Under the pieces are notes generated by a model. The model did not search any database. It saw only the letters and a list, made by a program, of their open reading frames with translations, and was not told the origin of the DNA. The position numbers and the translations under genes were made by a program. Below, one piece after another: positions 13,085 through 23,531 of a stretch of DNA of 64,000 nt. Within the stretch, counting starts at the first letter, position 1. The number at the start of each line of letters is the position of its first letter. Source of the stretch: Rostratula benghalensis (Eukaryota; Chordata; Aves; Charadriiformes; Rostratulidae); the NCBI GenBank assembly GCA_013399305.1, contig VXAI01000468.1:62001-126000 (forward strand), read 5' to 3'.

Positions 13085-13610
13085 TAATAACAGAACAGCT
13101 GTGGTTGGAAGAGAGCAAGAGGGAAACTAGTCCAAAGCTTTGGTCAACAATAGCCAGCCAGAGCAGGTTGCTCAGAGCTCTGTACAGTCGTGTTTTGAGT
13201 GTCTCCAGGGGTGGAAGGCCTAGGGTTGTTCATCCCCAGGGACAGAAATTATTAATTCCCTTTGTTGGCCTTCTTTAGGTACCTGTGGACCCATTTCTCC
13301 AGGCAGCCTCCATCCTTCTGAGTAGCAGCTCACCCCTCCAGTTTGTCAGCCTCCCACTTTTGTACCTTCTCCAGACTTACTGAGTCCCATTGTCCAGATC
13401 ATGAATGAAGGTGTTAAATAGTATTGACCCCAATAGAGGTACCCCTGGGATACTTCATACCACTGATTGCAACAGCAAGGAGCAACAAAGTCCTGCAGAA
13501 AGTAATTCAGAGCTGGCATCTTGGAGGACTATTCTCTGGAGCAGCACAGCTTTCCTCGCAGACCGATGGCAACCTCATCCAGGACACCACTTTTTAAGAT
13601 TGCCATAACA
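13085..13610 (-). mobile_element. CR1 LINE fragment, minus strand, older and longer
   Basis: Read on the plus strand this is a reversed CR1 3' region. TGGTTGGAAGAGA near 13103 corresponds to the near-terminal CR1 motif. It is followed by the 'agagcaggttgctcagagc' block (13157-13178), a TGTCTCCAGGGG block (13200), and further in CAGATCATGAATGAAGGTG with GACCCCAATAGAGGTACCCC (about 13396-13445), which lie at the end of ORF2. It is diverged and carries deletions, so it is older than the copy at 37.6 kb. The 67-codon plus-strand frame at 13405-13608 is antisense transposon sequence, not a gene. Confidence 0.85.
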
Positions 13611-14534
13611 TTTTACCCAGTACCACGGCAAAAAAAGAGTGCCCAAGTGAGGAAGGTACACATATGCTCACTTACAAAACAGTGGTAGATCCTCTCCCCA
13701 GCGACTGGTCCTGCAAGTTGCAGGGACCATGAGGCTGAAGATAAATGGTGCCTCCTGAGATAAGACCCAGTATCTCTTCACTTTCCACTGACAGGAAGTC
13801 CATGTCAAAAATCTTGTTGTCTTCCAACTTTTGCAAAATATATAGTCACACCATATCACCAAGAAGCTCACCCCCAGAAAACAAAAAAACACAAGGTGAA
13901 ATGATTTTACTGCTTGAAAAGATATAAACAATTGAAGTAACGTTTTTGCACTAAGCTGGACACAAAGGACGGGGAAGGAGTTGGGGGGGAAGAAAAAAAC
14001 AAAAAACACCAAACATATTTTTTCTTCCAAAACATGTGAATACTAGTATTTTCTAAAAAACAAAAAACAAAAAAAAAAACCAAAAAAAACATGGGACATT
14101 CTGTATTGTTCTCCAGGTGTCAAAAAATTGAAAATAAAACTTCAGAAGGAACCCTCTACAACTTTTGCAGAGGAGCACACATGTTGAGAAAAAATGTAGT
14201 TGGTGAGTTTTTGGTGAAGCCGTTTTTCTGGGTGCCTACTGGGCTGTAATGCTGACACCTCATCAGTAGCCTCAGTGTCTCAGTGGGTCTGGCCATGCAC
14301 CCACATCTTGGTGGCCTCCTTACAGCCAGCAGAAAGGCCTGGGCTCCCCGCTGCGGTGTACACCAGCACCCCCTTCCCCGCATTCAGCCAAATAAATATT
14401 CATATTTCATTTTTTTGCCTCATCTCCATTCCCCCAGGAAGTAAATATCCCTTCTCTTATTCTCCCATGATTCATCCACAAACCTTCCCACTTCTAAACT
14501 ACTTTATTTTGTCTTGTCTCATACTTGTTTATCT
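13611..14534. other. unique sequence with A-rich low-complexity patches
   Basis: A-rich patches occur at about 13990-14010 and 14053-14090. Minus-strand open frames across them are rich in F and C and reflect the T-rich complement. No family was recognised. Confidence 0.55.
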
Positions 14535-14608
14535 TGGGTGAAATCCTGACTTCACTGAAGTCAGTGGCAAAATTCCCATTCACTCAAACAGAGCCAGGAT
14601 TTTTTCTT
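14535..14608. repeat. ancient partly palindromic repeat, copy 1
   Basis: GGTGAAATCCTGACTTCACT followed by GAAGTCAGTGGCAAAATTCC and, further on, GAGCCAGGATTTTTTC forms an imperfect inverted repeat (AAATCCTG... against ...CAGGATTTT). It resembles an old reptile/bird interspersed element whose copies read 'gaaatcctggccccattgaagtcaatggcaaaa'. I recall this pattern from reptilian genomes but cannot name the family. A second, shorter copy is at 36455-36500. Confidence 0.55.
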
Positions 14609-15114
14609 TTGTCTTGATTAGACTGTGGGTGTGTTTGCCTTGAATACACTTAATCTTGTCCTGCCTTAATTGTAGTTTTTGGATAAGGGCCATGCTGCAT
14701 CTCTCTGAGTTAAGCAGTGTGTAAGCGTTTGCTGTTCTGTGAGTCTTATGGGATAATAATTAGTATGAAGGATTTACTGCAGCAGTTCAGGAAGGTGAGG
14801 ATGGCAGCAAATAAAGGAAATAAAACATAAGTTTTTCTCTTTCAGCCCTAACACTTATTTACAATGAAGGCAGAGACCACAGAGACGAAAACATTGCTCC
14901 TGTTATTTGAGGCTCAGGGCTTATAAAGCACAATCACAGGGCTATAATGCACTGCAGCAGCTACTGCAGGGAAATGCTGATGCCACAGAAAGGGAAAGGG
15001 ACCGGGTGACTGCAATGCAATAATAATGCAGACAGGCTTAACTAAGCAAGGGAAAAGCAGCTCCTGGGCCAACGAGCCTGAGCTTCCACCCTTCCAAACT
15101 GCCGGTTGGCAACC
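14609..15114. other. unique non-coding sequence, nothing recognised
   Basis: No repeat or coding signal was recognised in this interval. Confidence 0.55.
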
Positions 15115-15147
15115 GCAAAGCAAAGCAAAACAAAACAAAGCAAAACA
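15115..15147. repeat. (CAAAG/CAAAA)n pentanucleotide run
   Basis: About six to seven pentamer units alternating between CAAAG and CAAAA (GCAAAGCAAAGCAAAACAAA and onward). A short imperfect microsatellite. Confidence 0.9.
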
Positions 15148-16180
15148 GCCCACTGAAAAGCAGGGAGACCAAAGGCACGGGGCAGGAGGTCTGCGTTCAG
15201 ATCTGTCTCCCTGCAACACGTCTGCCTGGAGGAGGGCAGCCCAGCAGGGACAGCCCTGGCAGACATTGCAGCGGTGGGGTCAAACATGGTCAGTCAAGTA
15301 CCCCAATGGGGTCAACAGCCTCACCTTCCCCCCTGAAACCCTCTCTCTCCTCACAACGAAGAAAGCAGTGTCTTATCCCCACAATTTATTTGTTTGGGAA
15401 CTGGGTTGCCTTTTGTGAAGCTTCTTTCAGTGCAGGGAGGGACTTCCCAAAAGATAAGTACCTCTTCAGTTGCGAAGACCATCTTTGAGGGAAACGGTAG
15501 AAATTTGTTTTCTTGAGGCCTCTGAATTTGAATGAAGGGCACGTGGAGGGGAGCCATGGGCTGGGTGGGATAGACAAAAATGTCTATTCAGTTTCTGCAT
15601 ATAAGGAACTTTATAAACTGACAAACTACACAAGGTGCTGCTGCTGCCAACAACTGATAAGGTCTTCTGGAGTATGTAACATCTCTAAAAGGTTTACCCT
15701 CTGAATGCTCCAATATTGCCAGAAGTGAGAAGAGCCTGTCTTGGGACTTTTTACCCAATGGTATCTGATGAATAAAATCTGTTATTTATCTCCTGGGACA
15801 AGGCAGTGATTCTGTGATGTGTTAAGCACATCCTAACACAGAGGAATAGACTGGTTATGTTTAGTGGAGTAAAACCTAAGAGCTTTGTTCTGCTTTGGGG
15901 CCTGTCTGACAGATATTTTTTGAAAGGTTTGTGTTTCAGTTTATAATAGAATAAATGGGTGACAGACACATATGACAGGGTATGAAAGTGGAGCTCTTTG
16001 CTTATCACAGCCAGCATTAATGCTACCAGATGATGCAGGTCTGACTAGGTGAGAAAAAGACCTGGTACAGTTCTCCTGGCCCAACTAATCCAATGTCTTT
16101 TTGACCAGATCACTCAAAAACATCGAGAATCGTTGACTAACCCTTGCCAGAGAATTTTTTTTTAATCCACTTTTGCTCCA
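15148..16180. other. unique non-coding sequence, nothing recognised
   Basis: Slightly GC-richer around 15160-15290. The 130-codon open frame over 15026-15418 crosses the pentamer run, has a K/Q-rich low-complexity section, and is matched by equally long frames on the other strand. It is therefore not accepted as a gene. Confidence 0.5.
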
Positions 16181-16305
16181 TAGAATCATAGAATGGTTAG
16201 AGTTGGAAGGAACCTTAAAGATCATTGAATTCCAACCCCCCTGCCATGGGCAGGGACATCTCGCACTAGAGCAGGTTGCTCAAAGCCCCACCCATGCTTC
16301 ACATT
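16181..16305 (-). mobile_element. CR1 LINE 3' end, minus strand
   Basis: Starts with the reverse complement of the CR1 terminal octamer repeat (ATAGAATCATAGAATGG). It continues with GTTGGAAGGAACCTTAAAGA, then CATGGGCAGGGACATCTCGC and AGCAGGTTGCTCAAAGCCCC. All blocks are in the order expected of a minus-strand CR1 3' UTR. Only about 125 bp is present, a severe 5' truncation. Confidence 0.92.
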
Positions 16306-17500
16306 TATGTGAAAAACATACTTGCCAATCTCATCTGTGCCTTCCAGGTGTTGTCAAAAATACCAAAACACAAGAAGGTTCTATCAGATAAAAGGCAAAT
16401 ATGCCACATAGCTCACAAATACCACTGCCAGATCAAAGCCCTGAACTGTGTTCCAGCAGATCACAAGTCCTAGAGCTGTGAAAATAAATAATCACCAGTA
16501 ACTTCTTTGATAGTTCTAGATTTTTTACATTTTGCTTTGACTTTCATTGGGAAGCTAGTATTGTTTAGCTGACTTAGCATAATTATTTTTTTTTTTCATC
16601 AAAAACCTCTGGAGCTTCAATAGTCTTCAAAAATCCATTGCCCATTGTGAAAATTTCAATTTTATACTATTTATACATATATCTATATACATATTTCTTG
16701 GTGGCATTTCCTTTCTTACTAGATGGCTTCAGCAAATAACCACCACACCGGGAGATTTTCAAACTGCATATTTGAGTGTAAAGTTTGCAAGTGCAAGTTT
16801 GATCTCAAAACCCCAGTAGAGTTGTTTTCCAGCAATATTTATGGAAACTGAGCACAAAGAAGAAAAAGATTCCACCAAGGGGAAACCATGAAATATTTTC
16901 TATTGGCTATGCATGGAAAATCTTTTTTGAGATGCGTTGTCCATGCTACTAGGTGCTTCCAGTTGTTTACAGCTAAGCAACCTTCAAAACTGAACTATCA
17001 AATCTCACATCAACTTCCTTTTACTAGGTAGGAAAAATAACACCACCAAAAAAACCCCAAAACAACAACAATAACAAGAAAGATCCCAGTTAACATTTTC
17101 AAGTAGTCTATTACAACGCTAAGCACCAAGTGAAAATTTTTGTGCAATATTAAAATTTAGGAAGAAAAGGTGTAATTTTTTCAAACACTGAACACAGAGG
17201 GGGAAGATAAGCAAAAATAAAATATGATCTTTTGATTGAGATACCCAGGCTTGCAATGCGCTGGAGTATGTTTCAACACAGTAACTTGATATATATTTAC
17301 TAAATTGTTTGGCACATACAGCATGTCCCCAGGGAACTGTTGGAGGGAACTAGCAGTACATTTTTCACTCCTTCCCTGTGCATTAGCAGACATAAGGTCA
17401 CACTAGTATAGCAAAGATGGGTGCAGCCTCAGGCTCATTAGCTCTCAGCAAGCTAGCCAGATGAGGCAGCCTGGTGTTTTCCTTTCATCAGTCAAGCTTG
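16306..17500. other. AT-rich unique sequence
   Basis: Includes T-runs near 16580 and a (CAA)n-like patch at about 17050-17078. No family or coding signal was recognised. Confidence 0.55.
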
Positions 17501-18120
17501 AAAGGAAACTGTCGGCAGCCCACTTGCTCTTAAAACAATGAAAATTTAGGTGACAGCAATCTCATTAGCTGGAAGGTAGCATTCAGTGGAGATAAAGATT
17601 TCTAGGTAAAGATTTCCCTCTTCTGCAGTGCATATGCACAAACTATAGCAAACCATGTACTCTGAATGCAAAAATATATGTATGAGAAAAGCAAATAGTG
17701 CTTCTTAAATTACAGCCACTGTGCATCAGTGAATTATATTTCTTGCAGGAAAATCAATGTCTGGATGACTGGCTTCTTTTCAGAATAATGTATACATCTC
17801 AGATGTATATACATATTTACAGAGCAGCAGTTTAATCTGTAACCTTTGAGAAAGAATTGGTACTTTCCCTACAGATGTTTTCTTTGTCTTGCACAGAACT
17901 AAATGCAGAAAATGAAAAAGGATATAAATGTTGTTATTCCCCATTTTCTAGGCTTCAGCTATGATGTATGCAATACTTGAAGATTAAATACCATTTGCAT
18001 TCCAATTACTGTATGTGAAAGTCTATTGATGATGTTTTATTGGTGAAATTTCACTGCTGTAAGCTTTTAAGCTGAGTGGAGCTGTATGCTTATGTGGATT
18101 TCCTAAAGTCCAGATCTGGC
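17501..18120. other. AT-rich unique block, candidate conserved non-coding sequence
   Basis: The block has no repeat signature and few low-complexity runs. It contains many short AT-rich motifs of the kind bound by homeodomain, POU and SOX proteins (for example ATTAGCTGG, ACAATG, CATTTGCAT at about 17992-18000). It also holds a perfect 19-bp palindrome at 17791-17809. Conservation cannot be judged from one sequence, so this is only a candidate. Confidence 0.2.
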
Positions 18121-18394
18121 ATTGAAGACATATTTACACTCAATTTTTTATTTTTTTGCTGTGTTTCGGTTAAAAACTGACCCAACACTGAGATGTTTTC
18201 ATGCTTATGTTATATAAGAAATGGGAACTTGATGATCTTAATGATCACTTCTGATTTCCCTGGTGCAGGAAAAAGGTTGGTTTGTGTTTTTCTTAGTGAT
18301 GGTGTTGTTCCAAGGTGTTAGCAAACACTGGAAGAAGAGTACTTTCCCTGAGTCCAGCTGTCAGATATGAAGAGGCTGATTACCAGAGGTGTAA

Positions 18395-18515
18395 AAAAGC
18401 TACTAGACATCAAGATTCCTGCGAAAATTTGTGGCACTTGACTCCCTAGGACTGTTTTGAAAATCATAGATGTAAAACGCTAGATTTGCCCCTCAAATTT
18501 ACAACTTCTAATATA
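18395..18515. repeat. possible ancient reptile/bird interspersed repeat, family unknown
   Basis: TGGCACTTGACTCCCTAGGA then CTGTTTTGAAAATCATAGAT followed by AGATTTGCCCCTCAAATTTA resembles an old amniote repeat with the pattern 'cacttgactccctaggcttctttgaaaatc'. I recall the pattern but not a family name, and the copy is diverged. Confidence 0.3.
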
Positions 18516-20970
18516 TTTTCTTAGACTGCCTCCCACTCACAGTATTAACCTCCCTTTAATGACTCCCCACCTCAACTGTTGTCTTCCCATCTTTTATGAT
18601 CTTCCCGATTCCTATCTCTCCCCAGCTCCGTAGGGCACGTTCTCTCTCCAGGAAGCAGGAATTCAATCATTGTTGTGACTGCAGTAGCGCTGATGAGCCC
18701 AAGCTCCATGTCATTGCAACCAGGAGAGGGTCTCCAGAAAATACCCCCATGCCCCAGCTGCTGCAAATTTACTGTCTGAGGTGCAGGATGGAAGTGCCAG
18801 ATGATGGTCTCCAAACCCTTTATAGATGACCTTGCTTCATCTCCTGGCCATTTCTCAACCCTTCAATTGGTGACACACACGGGAACTGATTTTGTCCTCT
18901 AAGCCATCTTCTTTTCTTTAGCCCACAATGAGTTTTCTCCCAGTTGCTTTCTCATAGCCTATCTTGTAAAATGCTGAAGACCAAACCTGCCCAAGTGACT
19001 CTCTCAACCCTCTTCTTTGCATTGGGACTTTTTCCAGAGTTTGAACAAATTTCTGCATCCTATTGTATACTCTAGTTTTTGCTTAAAATGACTGTTTCCT
19101 AATTTTTTTGTGGGGTTGTTTTTTTTTAGCTTTTTTTTTTTTTTTTTTTTCCAGAGATGATATACCAGTGTATAAAATATCCTTCACAGTCCTTTTGTAT
19201 AAACAATAACCAGCTTGGATGGAGCTTTCAACTAGGGAAAGTAGGTCAAAACAATGTGACTAAATCATTCCAAAGCAATCATCGGAAAGAATCAAATTCA
19301 CACCCACGGGGTTTGTGTGAACAGATTCAAACCTGCCAGGGCTTTGGCATCACTTGCGGTCTCTGGTACTTAAAGGCAGGATTCACCAAAGCTTTATGAG
19401 TCAAGGAAACAAAACAAAAAGTCCAAAGCTTAGAAACCAGTTTTCATCTGCTCTTTCAAATAAGTTTATTTGATCTTCAGAGCAATTTATATTCAGTTCT
19501 GCTTACCAGGTTGAACTCAATAGCCACATCAGCTTTTTAGTGTGGGCAGGCTTCAGCTCCTCTGGAGACCCTCCAGAAAAGCAAAAGAGAAATGGGAAAA
19601 AAAGGCTTGGTCATTGTAACTTTCCATTTTTTGCAAACTAAACAGAAGCTCAGTATATTTATCTGTTGAAAACCCCTGTCAAACACTCTTCCCAGTTTAT
19701 AAGTTTCTCTAGGGAAAGGCTAAGCCCAAAGCTATCAGACCATCATACAGTGGTCCATGGTGGCCTCGCAGGGAGCATGGGAACAAACAACAGCGGGTCT
19801 CACAGCTGATCCTCTACAGGGCAAGCTTTCATCCCCTTTTTCTCTTGATTAAGCCTCAAGAGCCCAAGGATGTAACGTTCCTAAAAACCTAGCAAGTGTC
19901 TGTGGATGAACTAGTTACTGGTTTTGCAAAGGCTGGAGATTTCCTTCTCACCTGCTCCTCCTCCACAGACCTGTCTGCTGAGTCAGCATCCTCACATTAG
20001 CCAATGCACGACAAAATTTTAGCTTTTATTCTGCTTCTGACCTACCCTGCAGCTTGAGGCCTCAAGAAGTGGAAAGATGTTCATCTTTCATTCAGCATAA
20101 CTCTTTTGCATTTATACTAGATGTGAGCCTGAACACAAAATAAAACAAAAAGATAAAAACAAAACAACAAAAACCCCCAAACCACAAAAAACAGTCTTAG
20201 TCCCTAATTCTTTCCACCAAATTTGAGCCATTCCTATTATGATTTGGAACCAAAGTTTGTGGTTGGCACCGTTTTCTGCAAGGAGACAAAATAAAAACTT
20301 GGATACAAATACTCACACATGTAGGAAAGTCTGAATCTTTAGATGTGTGACTCGTCCACAGCACCTTTTCTCAGAAGATCTCTGTTGTGGCAACTCCACA
20401 GCACCACAGTGTGGTAGCAGCCTGCAGGCAGGGAAACTGAGGCAAGTTTTGTCTAAAAGCAGAGAAAGGAAAAAAAGACTTCAGTGACCCAAATCCTCCT
20501 TCACCAGAGAAAACAGAGAGAATCCGAGATCTATTGTATGTCTTCATCAAGCCCACTGGGTTCAGGGAGTTCATGCTATCAGTTGATTCATGCCAATCAT
20601 CATTTTCACCTTTAAAAGGGCTGGTGAAGATGCCACTTCAGAAAAAGCACCTCCTTAGACCATTCTATAAAAACTATTCATCTTTTCCAGATGAAATATT
20701 TTCCGACCTAAAGTAAGAATAAAAAAGAAAAAAAATTAAAGAAAAAGTGTCTTATTTACTTTTTTTTTAAAAAGAAATAGAAAAAAAAGTTACAGACCTT
20801 CTGTAAATCCCACCCTGTATTTCATATTTCTCCAGTGAGGCTTGCATTCCTTTATTCAGATTCCAAAAGTAAAGATAATTTGTTCCAAATGTTCTCAAAG
20901 GCAATCAGCAGCATCGACTTACATTCTTTCCAGTGTTGGGAGAAAACTGTGAAATCTTCTAAACACTAAT
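18516..20970. other. unique non-coding sequence with homopolymer runs
   Basis: A 20-T run at 19131-19150 (with nine more T just upstream) ends in CCAG, resembling a splice acceptor, but the following frame has no protein-like content. A-rich low-complexity patches occur at about 20135-20190 and 20720-20795. A faint MIR-like string (GGGAAACTGAGGCAAG, about 20430-20445) is too short to call. Confidence 0.5.
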
Positions 20971-21090
20971 GGAGGAGTGAGTGAGAGGGAGGGATGGGGG
21001 GAAAATGGGGAGAAGGAAGAAAGTCAGAGGGGAAAATGAGGGGAAAGAAGGAGAGAAAAGAAAAAGTAAAAAAAAAAGTGCAGAAAGGAA
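20971..21090 (+). repeat. purine-rich (GA/GGA) tract with G-quadruplex motif
   Basis: About 120 bp is almost entirely purine on the plus strand. Within it, 20987-21010 reads GGG-A-GGG-AT-GGGGGG-AAAAT-GGGG, a canonical four-run G-quadruplex motif with loops of 1, 2 and 5 nt. Long homopurine tracts can also form triplex (H-DNA). Structure is predicted from sequence only. Confidence 0.8.
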
Positions 21091-21493
21091 TACGCTGATG
21101 ATCTATTTGCTTATATCGTTACAGTTATGACTCCTTGAGCAGATCTAGAGAGACTTGCTGCTTGCCAGCAATGTATTTCCATTGGCAAGGTAGCTAGCAC
21201 TTCTTAGCATGATATTATGTAGCAGAATATGATTGAGAAATAGGCCATAAAATTATATATTTATTGCAAGACTGTCAGTGAGATTTTTGCAGGGAAGCTA
21301 AACTTATAACTCCCCGTGTGTTGCATGTCTATTTTGTCTGCTAGAGATCTCTACTGAACCACTCATTAGTCATTGTGCCGTCTTAGAAGTCTGGACAGCT
21401 GTTACTAGTGCAAATAAAGGCAAAAATGCTGCAATTTGTCTTCCATTTAAACATATACACAAGCCACAGGGTTGTTGAATGGCTGCCTTTAAG
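21091..21493. other. unique non-coding sequence
   Basis: A weak inverted repeat (CTTGCCA...TGGCAAG, about 21161-21189) is the only structure noted. Confidence 0.5.
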
Positions 21494-21650
21494 ACAGAGT
21501 GTGGTCTGGGAGTTGCTGAGCAGGCCTGGATGGCCTGCTTTGCCACTGGCTCTCTGTGTGGCCTTCGACAACTCACTTAATCCCTGGCTTCCCAAACCTA
21601 TAAAGTAGGAACAATAATTCTCGTGGCGTTTCCTGGGCTGGGACAACTCT
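21494..21650 (+). repeat. MIR-type SINE
   Basis: Clear MIR core: TGCCACTGGCTCTCTGTGTG, GCCTTCGACAACTCACTTAA, then TATAAAGTAGGAACAATAAT. This follows the consensus order 'tgccacttactagctgtgtgaccttgggcaagtcacttaacct ... ctgtaaaatggggataataat'. The upstream part (from 21494) fits an eroded tRNA-like head. It is an old, inactive amniote SINE. Confidence 0.75.
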
Positions 21651-22030
21651 AGGAATTCATCCTGGGCAACAGTTGCCTCCCTCAGCTGCTCACCAGGTAT
21701 GTGTCACTGTCATGCCATTGACCCACAGAGCTGGAGAGCTGGCCACCCAAGTGCCAAGTGGTGCCGGTCTACTGGTGGCACCTCGGTGGCAATGCCTCTC
21801 TCCACCTCCCTGCAAGCTTAAACCCCATAGCAAAACCCAAAGAGGAAGACACGCTTACCCTCTGGGTGTCTCTGAGCTGGAGACATTTTCTCCAAGCCTC
21901 CAGAAGGTCAAATGTCTCCTCCTGCTTTCCTTTGCCCCTTCCTGTTCTCCCAACCTGGGCATGGCACTATGCATGTGATCTTTCTTCCCAAGATGGTCCC
22001 CACTAATGCAACCCCATATCAGCATGCCTG
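21651..22030. other. moderately GC-rich unique sequence
   Basis: Less AT-rich than its surroundings. Overlapping open frames on both strands (60-101 codons) lie over each other with no motif, so none is taken as a gene. Confidence 0.45.
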
Positions 22031-22265
22031 CAAGCACTGATGGCCAGAGCTTATTGCTAGCAAACGGACAGTAAATGACTGGTGGTTAGTGTTTAATGGG
22101 CACGTATTAACTCTTAAGCTTTCAAAAGCTCTAATTAAGCCTGGCTTTCATTTGAAATCCACCCGAAGTGGGAGAGTAGACCATTTGTTTTTACACAGCT
22201 GAGGAATGTGCGTTTAACTATCTCAGGAAGGAAAATTAAATGAAAACCACTTGGAAAGCTGGTAA
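22031..22265. other. unique block, candidate conserved non-coding sequence
   Basis: Non-repetitive, with balanced composition and dense homeodomain-like cores (GTATTAAC, CTAATTAAGC, AATTAAAT) and a near-palindromic AGCTTTCAAAAGCT at about 22118-22131. This texture is typical of developmental enhancers, but the call rests on impression alone. Confidence 0.2.
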
Positions 22266-23326
22266 ACTCAACCATCTGTACACCTTCAGCCTACTGGAAA
22301 GTTCCTCTCCCCCATGGCAGATCAGGGCTTTTGAACAGCTACAAGAGATGGCTGCTGTAAAACTGGAGTTTAAGGCAATGTCCATGGCAAAAAAAGCAGT
22401 AGGGGTTGGAGAGTTTTAACGGGTGTTTTGTCACTGTCTACCCAGCGCCAACAAATTTATCCTATCTGTACTTGTGCCCCATAATGCATCTCCAGCTTTG
22501 CATTCCTGCTTCCCAGAGGTCCAGATCCTAAATAAGACAAGACATCTAGACAAAGCTGTGCAAACTCAGCTCCGTCTGACTAACTGTTTGGACAGGTTTG
22601 CTTTAGTCATAAACAGTATAGTAAATTAACGCTAGCCATACTGAATTTTTTTAATGCCGACACGCTTTCTGCTCTGTGCCCAAAATAGTGCTGGGTCTGC
22701 CTTCTGCAAATTACACTGGCCCTCTGGGACATTCTCCTACAGCTTGGAGAAATGTATGTTTTGGGAGATGCCAGAGGAAACCCAGCTTTAGGGATCTGGA
22801 AGAGACAGCAATGAGAAGTCTGGGAGTTAGTTTGTCTTTGTAGTCAGACGAAGAGAGTAAAAACCAAACTGCTTATGGGCTCATTGGGCTCTCCCTGCTA
22901 GACCTGGGGTACAATTGGGTGTGAGGTACAGGACTGTGAGACTTTTCTAGCACCCACACCAAAACTGTGGAAATACTTAGAGAGTTTTTGAAGTTGAAAT
23001 GTAAAATACAGTTCGGTAATAATGCAAAAATGAGCTTTTCATTAAAGCATTAGATTAAATACCAGAAGAAATTGTTTAGTTTTCAGCACCAACTGCAAAG
23101 ATTATGTTTTGTTAAAACAAAAAGGGAGCAAAAGAAATTGAAAAAATGTTTATTTATTGGGAAAAAGAAATCAGCCACGTTAAAGGAGAACAAATGCTTT
23201 CAATGAAAAGAAGTTATTTAATTGTGTTACAGAAGAAAGCCCTGAGATTTGCAACTACATACTGAAAAATATTCTTCAACAGGAAAGAATTGGAAACTGG
23301 TAGGAAGAACAAAATGGGTACTGAAA
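22266..23326. other. unique non-coding sequence, nothing recognised
   Basis: Nothing beyond short A-rich patches near 23110-23170. Open frames that run into the N gap are not real. Confidence 0.55.
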
Positions 23327-23531
23327 NNNNNNNNNNNNNNNNNNNNNNNNNNNNNNNNNNNNNNNNNNNNNNNNNNNNNNNNNNNNNNNNNNNNNNNNNN
23401 NNNNNNNNNNNNNNNNNNNNNNNNNNNNNNNNNNNNNNNNNNNNNNNNNNNNNNNNNNNNNNNNNNNNNNNNNNNNNNNNNNNNNNNNNNNNNNNNNNNN
23501 NNNNNNNNNNNNNNNNNNNNNNNNNNNNNNN
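23327..23531. other. assembly gap (205 N)
   Basis: 205 undetermined bases between GGGTACTGAAA and TATACATGTTCC. The flanks are unique. The open frames crossing it (94-168 codons) consist largely of undetermined residues and carry no information. Confidence 0.99.

Noticed and set aside
19119..19154. Long T-run followed by CCAG, resembling a splice acceptor
   Set aside because: The downstream frame has no conserved coding content, and T-runs are frequent in this window.
20400..20450. MIR-like string GGGAAACTGAGGCAAG
   Set aside because: Too short, with no neighbouring MIR blocks in order.
21855..22037. Opposing GC-richer frames near 21.7-22.0 kb
   Set aside because: They overlap each other on both strands and lack motifs, so neither is supported.
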